Assembly: GCF_001509555.1 (NCBI RefSeq)
Contig: NZ_LMAS01000004.1
Location: forward strand, 229,148-293,147
DNA from: Bacillus sp. FJAT-29937
GTDB lineage: Bacteria; Bacillota; Bacilli; Bacillales; Cytobacillaceae
DNA: 64,000 nt
Direction: 5' to 3'
The notes beneath the pieces are model-generated. The model saw nothing but the letters and a program-made list of their open reading frames with translations. It was not told where the DNA came from and searched no databases. Positions 46,027 through 53,852 of this stretch are shown here, piece after piece; the first letter of the stretch is position 1, and each line of letters begins with the position of its first letter. The position numbers and the translations under genes are program-made.

Positions 46027-46345
46027 TTACAATAATTTCAATAATCCGGTTAAACCCCAATAGGAAGCTGCCGTTATCATCCAGCAATAATCAGGAATAT
46101 ACCGATAACTTATGGATGCAATCCAATGGACGCTGAAAATAATGAAAATGGGTGACAATAAAACTACTGTTCTATTTCTTTTACTATTTAACGTAAATAT
46201 AGCAATCGCCCCATTGAAGAAATTTTACTTCTTGAAAATTGCTTAAATAACTTTCACACCATGACCAGACAATTAACAAACCCCAACCTAAAAAAATACC
46301 AACACATGCTACACCTAGAGGACTTTCCCAATTAATTTCCGGCAC
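46027..46345 (-). pseudogene. Frameshifted small membrane protein gene
   Basis: GTG at 46345 (RBS GAAGGA) opens VPEINWESPLGVACVGIFLGWG and continues to about QEVKF; the frame then ends at TAG. After a one-base shift near 46215-46230 a second frame reads through NSKRNRTVVLLSPIFIIFSVHW, YRYIPDYCWMITAAS and ends LLKLL-stop at 46027. The joined product would be about 105 residues with three membrane helices. Either a true frameshift or a sequencing error. Family unknown. Confidence 0.65.
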
Positions 46346-46438
46346 AGTTATCCTTCATTATATTGTAATGAAAATCTTCTTTTTCTTATTAACAAAAGAT
46401 TTTTTAATAATTACCAAAGGCGACATCCTCATAAAAAA

Positions 46439-47050
46439 TTACGAGATATTCAAAAACTCTTCAACTCTTTGCAGCAAACTATCAACTTGTTTATTTGCAT
46501 CCATTTTCTCTGAACCAAATGCCAAACTATGGACTAAAATTCCGTCCATACTGGACATGATGATTTTTACAACATCTTCCGCTGGTATAGACAGCTGAAA
46601 TTCACCCTGTTCTATCCCGACATGGAGTAAATTTGTAAATAACTGAACCGTCTTATCATATCGATTCAAAAAAAACTCTTTTGCCCTTGGCTCCCTCCAG
46701 CTCGATATCCAAAATTCATAAATAGCCGGATAAATACTTTCATCAATTGTAGGAAAAATTAATTTATTACTTTCCAAAAAGTTTCTAAGCTTTTCAAATG
46801 CCGACTGATCTTTCAAGTTTTCGAGTGATAAAGAATCATCCAGTTGTTCATCCAGATAATTCAATAGGGCTTCGAATATTTCGATCTTATCTTTGAAATA
46901 TAAATAAATCCATCCCCGGCTCATCCCCGCTTCTTCAACAATATCCTTGAGTGTGGCTTTTTCATATCCTTTTCGTTTAAACACCTCCATTGAGGCCATT
47001 AATATCTGATGAATTCTTTGTTCCTTATGTTCTTCACTTACTTTTGGCAA
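46439..47050 (-). CDS. TetR/AcrR-family regulator
   Basis: 203 residues: N-terminal HTH (ILMASMEVFKRKGYEKATLKDIVEEAGMSRGWIYLYFKDK) and a helical ligand-binding domain. The start is probably TTG at 47050 (MPKVSEEHKEQR), where many YfiR-like TetR proteins begin; GGAGG is 11 bases upstream. An ATG 18 bp further up would place GGAGG inside the gene. Its promoter overlaps a long palindrome, the likely operator. It lies downstream of the GntR-ABC operon and may control it or only itself. Confidence 0.85.
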   Translation of the reverse strand: MPKVSEEHKEQRIHQILMASMEVFKRKGYEKATLKDIVEEAGMSRGWIYLYFKDKIEIFEALLNYLDEQLDDSLSLENLKDQSAFEKLRNFLESNKLIFPTIDESIYPAIYEFWISSWREPRAKEFFLNRYDKTVQLFTNLLHVGIEQGEFQLSIPAEDVVKIIMSSMDGILVHSLAFGSEKMDANKQVDSLLQRVEEFLNIS

Positions 47051-47072
47051 AACGTGCTGCACCTCCATAAAT

Positions 47073-47128
47073 AAATGAACCTAATGTCATTAATTTTAAT
47101 TATAAATGACATTAGGTTCATTTTACAA
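47073..47128 (-). promoter_or_regulatory. TetR gene promoter embedded in a 19-bp-arm palindrome
   Basis: On the minus strand TTGTAA (47128-47123), 18-bp spacer, TATAAT (47104-47099). Arms 47073-47091 and 47105-47123 (AAATGAACCTAATGTCATT and its complement) flank a 13-bp centre containing the -10 box. Autoregulation by the TetR protein is the simple reading. Confidence 0.65.
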
Positions 47129-47144
47129 TACCTATATTGGAATT

Positions 47145-47828
47145 TTATACTGTTGCTCTTTTCAATAGCACATATGATAACGTCATATATATTATAGTTG
47201 GAAGAATGAGCCAATAAGCAATTTGAATAGCAGTATACTTTGCGAACCAATGAAAAATATTCGTCCAAACACCATAATAAGTCACTAATAGTGCAGCAAC
47301 ACTGGAAATCAATAATACGGAAATGATCGCAATAACGAGGCCTTTTGCACCAAAGCGACGTGATGTACTGGATATTAGTAAACCGTTAAAAAATAAATTT
47401 ATTAACAGGATAATATAGATTATCAATTGTTCTAAAAGTGTCCCATCATTCAAATAGGGAAAGTGAAAGAAATGGAGCAGGCCTCCCCACCCATTTGTTG
47501 CATTTTCAATAGCTGATAGGAGAACTAACATTATTCCGTACAATATATTTACGGCGACACCCATAACGACAGTGCCGAAAAAGTAATCCGTTCTTCGAAT
47601 GGACATTCCGATTGCATAAGGAAATGTTTGCACCACAACAACGATTCCCATGACTAGCATATAGAAAAAAATGTACGAGACCCCTCCAGTATACATTTGT
47701 TCATCACTCGAAATAAGCAGACTGACAATAATATTTAAAAGGAACACTGAAAAGAGAATAATCGTCGGAATAAAAATCCACGCCCATTTATCTCTAGAGT
47801 ACATTTTGACAACACCTTGAATATTCAT
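47145..47828 (-). CDS. ABC transporter membrane protein (GntR-ABC operon)
   Basis: 227 residues, six predicted helices (for example IFIPTIILFSVFLLNIIVSLL, YIFFYMLVMGIVVVVQTF, LVIAIISVLLISSVAALLV), no conserved soluble domain. It overlaps the ATPase gene by 4 bp. As in YtrABCDEF/YhcI-like systems, it is the membrane partner of the ATPase. Export of a drug, lipid or peptide is possible; the substrate is unknown. Confidence 0.8.
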   Translation of the reverse strand: MNIQGVVKMYSRDKWAWIFIPTIILFSVFLLNIIVSLLISSDEQMYTGGVSYIFFYMLVMGIVVVVQTFPYAIGMSIRRTDYFFGTVVMGVAVNILYGIMLVLLSAIENATNGWGGLLHFFHFPYLNDGTLLEQLIIYIILLINLFFNGLLISSTSRRFGAKGLVIAIISVLLISSVAALLVTYYGVWTNIFHWFAKYTAIQIAYWLILPTIIYMTLSYVLLKRATV

Positions 47829-48721
47829 TTGGCAATCGCTCCTTCATGAGTAGATTTTCCTTTCGTCAAATGTACAACCAATTGCTGCAAAGACACAGGC
47901 GTAATTTCAAGTCCACTGGCTTCTGCTTGATTTAGATCCATACTGTTCCTATTTTGCATAACTGTAGCTGAAAGCAATCCGCCAAAAGGCTCTCGATGGA
48001 TGACTTCCTTGTTTTTCACAAACGCTTCTACTTTTGCTGCTTGCCCAGTTACCGTATAAGCGATGCCTCGTAAAATTTCCGCTTCATCATTAATGATTAA
48101 TCGACCTTTGTCAATGACAAATATATGTTCAAGTAAATTACTTACCTCATCAATCAAATGAGTGGATAATATGATGGTACGGGGATATTCCGAATAATCC
48201 TCCATCAATTTGTCATAAAATAAACCTCTAGAAACAGCATCAAGACCTAAATACGGTTCATCAAAAATCGTTATCGGTGCTCGACTAGCAAGGCCAATAA
48301 CAACGCCAACTGCTGAATGCATCCCCCTTGATAGTTTTTTTGGCTTTCTTTTTAATGGGAGATTGAAATCATTTACTAGGGAGTAGGCAAAATCCTCATT
48401 CCAATTTGGAAATAGTGATTTTGAAACTTGTAAAATATCATTTACAGTAAAATTATCCGGATACTTTTGACTTTCTTTAATAAAGCAAATTTGACTTAAT
48501 ACCCTCCTGTTTTCCTCAGGATTTTCGCCAAAAACATTTATTTCACCACTAGTAGGAAACTCTTGAGCAGTTAATAATTTCATTAAAGTTGTTTTTCCTG
48601 CACCATTTCTTCCAAGTAATCCGTAAATTTTATTTTCCTCAATTGTAAAATTAATATCTTCAATCGCCTTAAATTCCCCGTATGATTTATCAAGTTGTCT
48701 GACCTCAATTACCTTGCTCAT
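47825..48721 (-). CDS. ABC transporter ATPase (GntR-ABC operon)
   Basis: 298 residues: Walker A GRNGAGKTTLMKLL, Q-loop FIKES, signature LSRGMHSAVGVVIGLA (degenerate, SRGM instead of SGGQ), Walker B TIFDEPYLGLD, switch STHLIDE. C-terminal 70 residues are unassigned. Starts within the end of the GntR gene (17-bp overlap) and ends in the permease gene, so three genes are coupled. This is the YtrB/YhcH-like exporter subgroup. Confidence 0.9.
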   Translation of the reverse strand: MSKVIEVRQLDKSYGEFKAIEDINFTIEENKIYGLLGRNGAGKTTLMKLLTAQEFPTSGEINVFGENPEENRRVLSQICFIKESQKYPDNFTVNDILQVSKSLFPNWNEDFAYSLVNDFNLPLKRKPKKLSRGMHSAVGVVIGLASRAPITIFDEPYLGLDAVSRGLFYDKLMEDYSEYPRTIILSTHLIDEVSNLLEHIFVIDKGRLIINDEAEILRGIAYTVTGQAAKVEAFVKNKEVIHREPFGGLLSATVMQNRNSMDLNQAEASGLEITPVSLQQLVVHLTKGKSTHEGAIAK

Positions 48722-49088
48722 TTCTAGTCATCCCCTTTCCAACCATATCTGTCAGTTGTTCCGCCGTAATCCCTAACTTCTTTGCTTCATGGATCATCGT
48801 GATGACATACTGTTCAAAAAACTGTTCTTTCCGTTTATTTATGATCTTTTCACGTGCTCCCTCTGCAACAAACATCCCAATCCCCCGCTTTTTATATAAA
48901 ATACCTTCATCCACCAATAAATTAACACCTTTTGCTGCAGTCGCAGGATTTATTTTGTAAAATGCGGCAAATTGGTTTGTCGAAGGAATCTGTGCTTCTT
49001 CCTCCAACCCACCATCAATAATGTCATCCTCAATCCGTTCCAAAATTTGCAGGAAAATAGGCCGGCCATCGTCAATTAACTGTTTCAT
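48705..49088 (-). CDS. GntR-family regulator, YtrA subfamily
   Basis: 127 residues: a winged helix (PIFLQILERIEDDIIDGGLEEEAQIPSTNQFAAFYKINPATAAKGVNLLVDEGILYKKRGIGMFV, here in one domain) and a short C-terminal helix pair. YtrA-type regulators repress an ABC operon directly downstream. First gene of the operon. The RBS region GGTGAGG precedes ATG. Confidence 0.9.
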   Translation of the reverse strand: MKQLIDDGRPIFLQILERIEDDIIDGGLEEEAQIPSTNQFAAFYKINPATAAKGVNLLVDEGILYKKRGIGMFVAEGAREKIINKRKEQFFEQYVITMIHEAKKLGITAEQLTDMVGKGMTRNEQGN

Positions 49089-49203
49089 ATCCTCACCACC
49101 ACATTGGTTAGTTACTTATGTAATTAACCATATAACAAATAAAGTATAGAGTCAATGGGTGCTTTTATATAAATTCAATTTTTGTGAAAATTATTAAAAC
49201 CAT

Positions 49204-49237
49204 AAAAAATGACCCCTCCATTATTGGAAAGGTCATT
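49204..49237 (-). terminator. Terminator of sat
   Basis: AATGACC..TCCA/TGGA..GGTCATT followed by TTTTTATG on the minus strand, 31 bp past the stop. Confidence 0.75.
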
Positions 49238-49267
49238 CATAAATCCGCACTATATTATTCTAACAAT

Positions 49268-50986
49268 CTATTCCTCATCATTCCCCCTATACCGCTTATA
49301 TGGAAGCGGATTCCATGTTCGGTATTCGAGGTCCTCTTTGCGCAAGACTGCAGGAATATCTTCTAGTAACCTGTTCGCGACCTCTAGTTCACGCTCAGCT
49401 TCTGATTTATCCTGATACAAAAATTCATCAGACGCTTTTTCCATTGCTCTTTCCACTTTTTCTTTCAAGTCTTCTACAACCATTTCTTGCTGGCGATAAA
49501 TCGATTCTCGAGCTTCCGAAACCCACTCCGGCTGCACGGTACGAAGTTGATCTGTTACATAACTGAATTCATCATAAATCCCCTTATACACTCGGTCCGC
49601 ATTTTCGCGTACATCCTTAATGGCTGCTTCTAAATCTTCTATTGTTAGTTCATCCACAACTAAAGGACGCTTGCGATTGGAACCGCCAATTCCCTTAGAA
49701 TGCAGATAATAAGGAAAAATAGACTTTATCGTTTTTCCGACAGGTGCAATTGCAAGCCCTTCCTCATCGACACCTTTAGGCTGTACACCTTGCATAGCAA
49801 TACGGGCAGATTCTGGTCTTACAATTTCCTTCGGCGGTAGAACCCCATACCGCAGCAACTCCCGGATCCCTGTTCCAGAAATATTGATTCGATAGCGATC
49901 ATCGTGTGGACATGTTTGTTCTGTTGCTGGGTTATCACAGCGAGTGCAATAAAACACCTCATGAAATAACCGAATATCAATTCCTAATTCCTCTTTCGTA
50001 AACTTATCAAATATCGTGTGACTTGCATATTTATCGTAATAATCACCAACACCCGCATGATCTCGGCCAATTAATGCATGGGTACAGCCGTAATTTTTCA
50101 TAATGAGTGCATGGAGAACAGCTTCACGAGGACCTGCAAAGATATAGGTCACACGCAGTGGTGATAGAATGGTTCTCTCCTTTGGATAATACGTATCAAG
50201 TACAGCTTGATAGGATAGCATACGGTATTCATGTCTCGTATATTCACGCTTCGCCATCTCAACTAACGGCTGAACAAATAATCCATCCAGTTCCTCAAGT
50301 GCATTTCGATGTATATATTCGTGCCCGCGATGCAATGGATTAGCACCTGTAATAAATCCAGCTACCGTTTTAAATTTTTTCTCCTCATAAAATAGTTTCC
50401 ATGTATCTTTCGGTTCGATCCGAATTTTTTCAAAAGGCCCCCAATGGACTCGGCGAAGCAACTGAATCGGCCCGGCTAATGCTGTATCCCCCATCCTTCG
50501 ATAAATAGAATCAACACCAGGATGACTGCGGTCAGTCGTACCAAATAGCTGCTGAGCGCGGAACTTTCTGTCGTAATCGAAAATATCTTCTAATTTTAAT
50601 ATAGCTACCGGTTCCTTCGATTCGTCCACTAATGCAACGTCATCGCCAACCGATAGAGATTGAATCACATGCTTATTTCTTTCGCCAACAGGTGCGAAGC
50701 TTAGCGGCACTGGCCAAACAAGTCCATTTGATAAGCGTCCTTCTATTAATACTGATTTATAGTCCGCCTCATTCATAAACCCTTCATTTGGAGATAGCAC
50801 ACCTGTAGCAATCATTTCAAGCGTTATGACAGCCTCTAAATCTACCATTATAAATGGAAGCAGCTTTGCCCGCTCCAGTGCCCGGTCTCTTTCGTCTCCA
50901 GTTAAAACACGGTCAACTAATTTCCCCCCATGCGGCAGTTGTGGATATGTTGTTACTTTTTCTTCAACACTTGTTTCTTTGTTCAT
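49268..50986 (-). CDS. sat: Sulfate adenylyltransferase-like protein with long C-terminal extension
   Basis: 572 residues. Residues 1-400 follow ATP sulfurylase: PHGGKLVDR, the HxxH region NPLHRGHEYIHR, GPREAVLHALIMKNYGCTHALIGRDHAGVGDYY, a zinc motif YCTRCDNPATEQTCPHD and ISGTGIRELL. The usual QTRN before the HxxH motif reads ITGAN (about 213-217), so the sulfate-contacting Gln and Arg are missing. The last 165 residues are helical and charged (ELTIEDLEAAIKDVREN..., EMVVEDLKEKVERAMEKASDE) and not part of ordinary Bacillus Sat (about 380-390 residues). No cysC or cysH is adjacent. TTG 6 bp upstream is an alternative start. Confidence 0.8.
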   Translation of the reverse strand: MNKETSVEEKVTTYPQLPHGGKLVDRVLTGDERDRALERAKLLPFIMVDLEAVITLEMIATGVLSPNEGFMNEADYKSVLIEGRLSNGLVWPVPLSFAPVGERNKHVIQSLSVGDDVALVDESKEPVAILKLEDIFDYDRKFRAQQLFGTTDRSHPGVDSIYRRMGDTALAGPIQLLRRVHWGPFEKIRIEPKDTWKLFYEEKKFKTVAGFITGANPLHRGHEYIHRNALEELDGLFVQPLVEMAKREYTRHEYRMLSYQAVLDTYYPKERTILSPLRVTYIFAGPREAVLHALIMKNYGCTHALIGRDHAGVGDYYDKYASHTIFDKFTKEELGIDIRLFHEVFYCTRCDNPATEQTCPHDDRYRINISGTGIRELLRYGVLPPKEIVRPESARIAMQGVQPKGVDEEGLAIAPVGKTIKSIFPYYLHSKGIGGSNRKRPLVVDELTIEDLEAAIKDVRENADRVYKGIYDEFSYVTDQLRTVQPEWVSEARESIYRQQEMVVEDLKEKVERAMEKASDEFLYQDKSEAERELEVANRLLEDIPAVLRKEDLEYRTWNPLPYKRYRGNDEE

Positions 50987-51072
50987 GACCAATCCGTCTC
51001 ATCCCCCTAAATATTATGCCTTTCCTGCTTTACTGACTCCCCGTATCAATAAAGCGATTATCTACTGTACAT

Positions 51073-52608
51073 TCATTCCCCAACTTTATAGCCAGTATGC
51101 GCCCGAACAGAGACTTCAGCATACCGTTTATGATCATTTTCTTTCGAGAAAATAGTTCCGAGATAACCACCTAGAAAGCCTAATGGCACACTGACAAGTG
51201 CAGGATTATCTAATGGAAAGATTGGGTTTCCTACAAATAGAGCTGCCCCTTCAACTGGTGAGAATACGCTAGGACTAATCGACACAAGAATTAATGCAGA
51301 GATTAACCCGGAAAAAACTCCCCAAACTGCACCGGAAGTATTAAAGCGCTTCCAATATACTGTATATAAAATGACTGGCAAATTTGCACTAGCTGCGATA
51401 CAAAATGCTAAAGAAACGAGGAAGGCTACGTTTAAGTATTGTGCACCTAATGATAATAAGATGGATATAACAGACACACCTAATGCTGCATAGCGTGCAG
51501 CCAGCATTTGCTCTTTCTCTGTTATCTTTCCTTTTTTAATAATTTGGCCGTAAATATCATGTGCAAATGCAGATGCTCCTGATAACACGAGGCCTGCAAC
51601 TACCGCTAAGATTGTCGCGAATGCAACCGCTGAAATGAAAGCAAATAAGATATTCCCGCCAATTGCCTGAGCTAGTAATGGCGCCGCCATATTTCCGCCT
51701 TTATTTGCTGCAAGAATTTCACTTTCTCCAACATAGATTGCAGCCCCGAAGCCAAGGAATAATGTTAAAATATAAAAAATTCCAATTGTCCAAGTTGCCG
51801 TTATAACCGAGCTTCTGGCAGTTTTCGCATCTTTCACCGTGAAAAAGCGCATCAAAATGTGTGGAAGTCCAGCTGTTCCGAGCACTAAAGCAAGCATTAA
51901 TGAAAGTGTTCCTAAAGGATTATTATATTTAAGTCCCGGATTCAAATAGGCTTCGCCATGACTAGTTGCTGATTTCACTTCAGTAAACATGGCTCCTATA
52001 TTAAAGTTAAATTTCATTAGAACTAAGAAGGAGATGATAATCATACCTGCCATAAGTAGAACAGCCTTCGTAATCTGGACCCAACTCGTTGCGATCATTC
52101 CACCAAATAGGACGTAAATGGTCATCATAACCCCAACAATTAACACGGCTATCCAATAAGGGATATCGAATAAAAGCTGAATAAGTGCACCAGCACCAAC
52201 AAGTTGTGCAATCATGTAGAAAAGAACAATGGTAATCGTACTAAGAGCAGCCGCCCCTCTTACTTTCTTCGCATCAAAGCGAGAATTGATCATATCGGCT
52301 AATGTATATTTACCGAGGTTACGCAATGGCTCTGCAACTAACAATAATACGACTAAATAAGCAATCAAAAATCCGATGCTATAGAAAAATCCGTCAAACC
52401 CTTTTAAAGCAATCATCCCTGCAATACCAAGGAAGGATGCCGCTGATAAATAATCCCCAGCTATCGCCAGTCCATTTTGCCATCCGGTCAATCCCCCACC
52501 CGCCGTATAAAAATCCCCGGTGGATTTTGTTTGTTTTGCTGCAAAATAAGTGATGATTAAAGTAAGGATAACGATTGCAAGAAAAAGAATAACTACTATA
52601 GGATCCAT
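51073..52608 (-). CDS. Sodium:solute symporter, acetate/monocarboxylate type (copy 1)
   Basis: 511 residues, about 13 helices, of the SSS family close to ActP and B. subtilis YwcA. Signatures: YFAAKQTKSTGDFYTAGGGLTGWQNGLAIAGDYLSAASFLGI and VLVLSGASAFAHDIYG-like AFAHDIYGQIIKKG. It probably imports acetate, pyruvate or another short monocarboxylate. RBS GGGGGG. It follows a DUF485 gene by 14 bp, and three LytTR-like boxes lie upstream of the pair. Copy 2 is at 55606-57159, about 55% identical by eye. Confidence 0.88.
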   Translation of the reverse strand: MDPIVVILFLAIVILTLIITYFAAKQTKSTGDFYTAGGGLTGWQNGLAIAGDYLSAASFLGIAGMIALKGFDGFFYSIGFLIAYLVVLLLVAEPLRNLGKYTLADMINSRFDAKKVRGAAALSTITIVLFYMIAQLVGAGALIQLLFDIPYWIAVLIVGVMMTIYVLFGGMIATSWVQITKAVLLMAGMIIISFLVLMKFNFNIGAMFTEVKSATSHGEAYLNPGLKYNNPLGTLSLMLALVLGTAGLPHILMRFFTVKDAKTARSSVITATWTIGIFYILTLFLGFGAAIYVGESEILAANKGGNMAAPLLAQAIGGNILFAFISAVAFATILAVVAGLVLSGASAFAHDIYGQIIKKGKITEKEQMLAARYAALGVSVISILLSLGAQYLNVAFLVSLAFCIAASANLPVILYTVYWKRFNTSGAVWGVFSGLISALILVSISPSVFSPVEGAALFVGNPIFPLDNPALVSVPLGFLGGYLGTIFSKENDHKRYAEVSVRAHTGYKVGE

Positions 52609-52622
52609 CTACCATTCCCCCC

Positions 52623-52952
52623 TTAATTTAACTGCTCATTAATGATTTGATCAGCTTCTTTATCAAATGTTGCCGCTTTTTTTACATAAATGGAACTGAT
52701 CACCCAAACCATCACAAACTGTGAAACGGCAAAAATCCAAGTCCAAGAAATATCTCCAATTGCCGGTTTGTTTAAAAATGTTGTGTAAGAAGTGAAAATC
52801 GGCAGTAAAAAGTAAAAAATCATGAAAAATACGGTCATTGGTATTAAAAATTTATTCTTTCTGCTCAAAAATTGTTTAAACTGTGGGCTGCTTTCAACCT
52901 TTACATAATCTACGCTTTTCTCAGTAATTAATTCCCTTTGAGCCAAAATCAA
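52623..52952 (-). CDS. DUF485 membrane protein, partner of symporter copy 1
   Basis: 109 residues with two helices (MTVFFMIFYFLLPIFTSY and SWTWIFAVSQFVMVWVIS), the DUF485 (YjcH/YwcB) family that is nearly always encoded before an ActP-type symporter. Its role, probably as an accessory subunit, is not defined. The start is TTG at 52952 or 52946; GGAG lies 4 or 10 bases upstream. First gene of the transcript controlled by the 53018-53068 boxes. Confidence 0.85.
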   Translation of the reverse strand: MILAQRELITEKSVDYVKVESSPQFKQFLSRKNKFLIPMTVFFMIFYFLLPIFTSYTTFLNKPAIGDISWTWIFAVSQFVMVWVISSIYVKKAATFDKEADQIINEQLN

Positions 52953-53017
52953 CCATCTCCTTCCTCCTATTTGTAGATAATTATATATTTTTAGAATATT
53001 CTATAAATGGAAAATGG

Positions 53018-53068
53018 ATGAACGGTTGAAATCACAGGGTGAATGGTTATGAATGACTGGTGAATGGT
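53018..53068 (-). promoter_or_regulatory. Three LytTR-like boxes, 21-bp period
   Basis: Minus-strand ACCATTCAC (53068-53060), ACCATTCAC (53047-53039) and ACCGTTCAT (53026-53018) are direct repeats with exactly 12 bp between each. The third equals the LytTR site consensus ([TA][AC][CA]GTTN[AG][TG], from memory); the others differ at two positions. A TATAAT -10 follows about 25 bp downstream with a weak -35, fitting an activator-dependent promoter for the DUF485-symporter pair. Confidence 0.75.
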
Positions 53069-53090
53069 CGTAAATCACGGCGTATGGAAT

Positions 53091-53852
53091 TTATCCTTTA
53101 AAAATATCAAAAATGGATTTACTTGCAGAACGGCTTACAGGGATTTTTGTTCGATTTTTATCTTTAAGAGTTAAATTGCTTGTTCCGTTAAACCAAGGGG
53201 TTATTTCTAAAACGTGATTTAGATTGACTAAGTAACTGCGGTGAGCTCGGAAAAATAAATGACCTGCCAGCTGATCCTCTAAATCTTGTAAAGTCATCCG
53301 ACTCATAATAACCTTATCCTCCGTATGAATCTCTAAAAATCGTTTATTTGGTACGGCGTAGTAAATAGATTCAGGTGAGACTACAACCATCCGTTCCCCA
53401 TCATCAATTAACATTTTTGATACAATAGTTTGTACCTTTTTGGCCTTTTTTTCCGTTTCTTCACTACTATTCTTTCGATTCGCTATACTTTTGCGAATTC
53501 GGTTCATCGTCCTCCGAAATCTCGTCTCGTCATATGGTTTTAATAAGTAGTCAACCGCTTCTACTTCAAAAGCATCCATTGCATATTCATCATATGCAGT
53601 GGTAAACACAAATAAGGGAATAGTAGCTGGCTCCTGTTTCAAAATATATCGTGCTGCTTCGATTCCTGTTAAACCAGGCATCTCTACATCAAGAAAAATA
53701 ACATCAGGCAGATGTTCAGAATATAACTCAATTAATTGTTCTCCCGTTTCCGCGTGTGGAGTGAGGATCATTCCCTTCTCTTCATTCAATAAATAAAGCA
53801 ATTCCTTTCTCGCCATCATTTCATCTTCAGCAATCATCACATGAATATTCAT
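53091..53852 (-). CDS. LytTR-family response regulator
   Basis: 253 residues: receiver domain with AEDE at 8-11 and phospho-acceptor Asp 55 (IFLDVEMPGLTG), Lys in LLKPYDE; a charged linker (KSIANRKNSSEETEKKAKK); C-terminal LytTR DNA-binding domain (YYAVPNKRFLEIHT, FFRAHRSYLVNLNHV). It overlaps its kinase gene by 4 bp. It most probably binds the three boxes just downstream, activating the second transporter pair, as LytT activates pftAB in B. subtilis. Confidence 0.92.
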   Translation of the reverse strand: MNIHVMIAEDEMMARKELLYLLNEEKGMILTPHAETGEQLIELYSEHLPDVIFLDVEMPGLTGIEAARYILKQEPATIPLFVFTTAYDEYAMDAFEVEAVDYLLKPYDETRFRRTMNRIRKSIANRKNSSEETEKKAKKVQTIVSKMLIDDGERMVVVSPESIYYAVPNKRFLEIHTEDKVIMSRMTLQDLEDQLAGHLFFRAHRSYLVNLNHVLEITPWFNGTSNLTLKDKNRTKIPVSRSASKSIFDIFKG

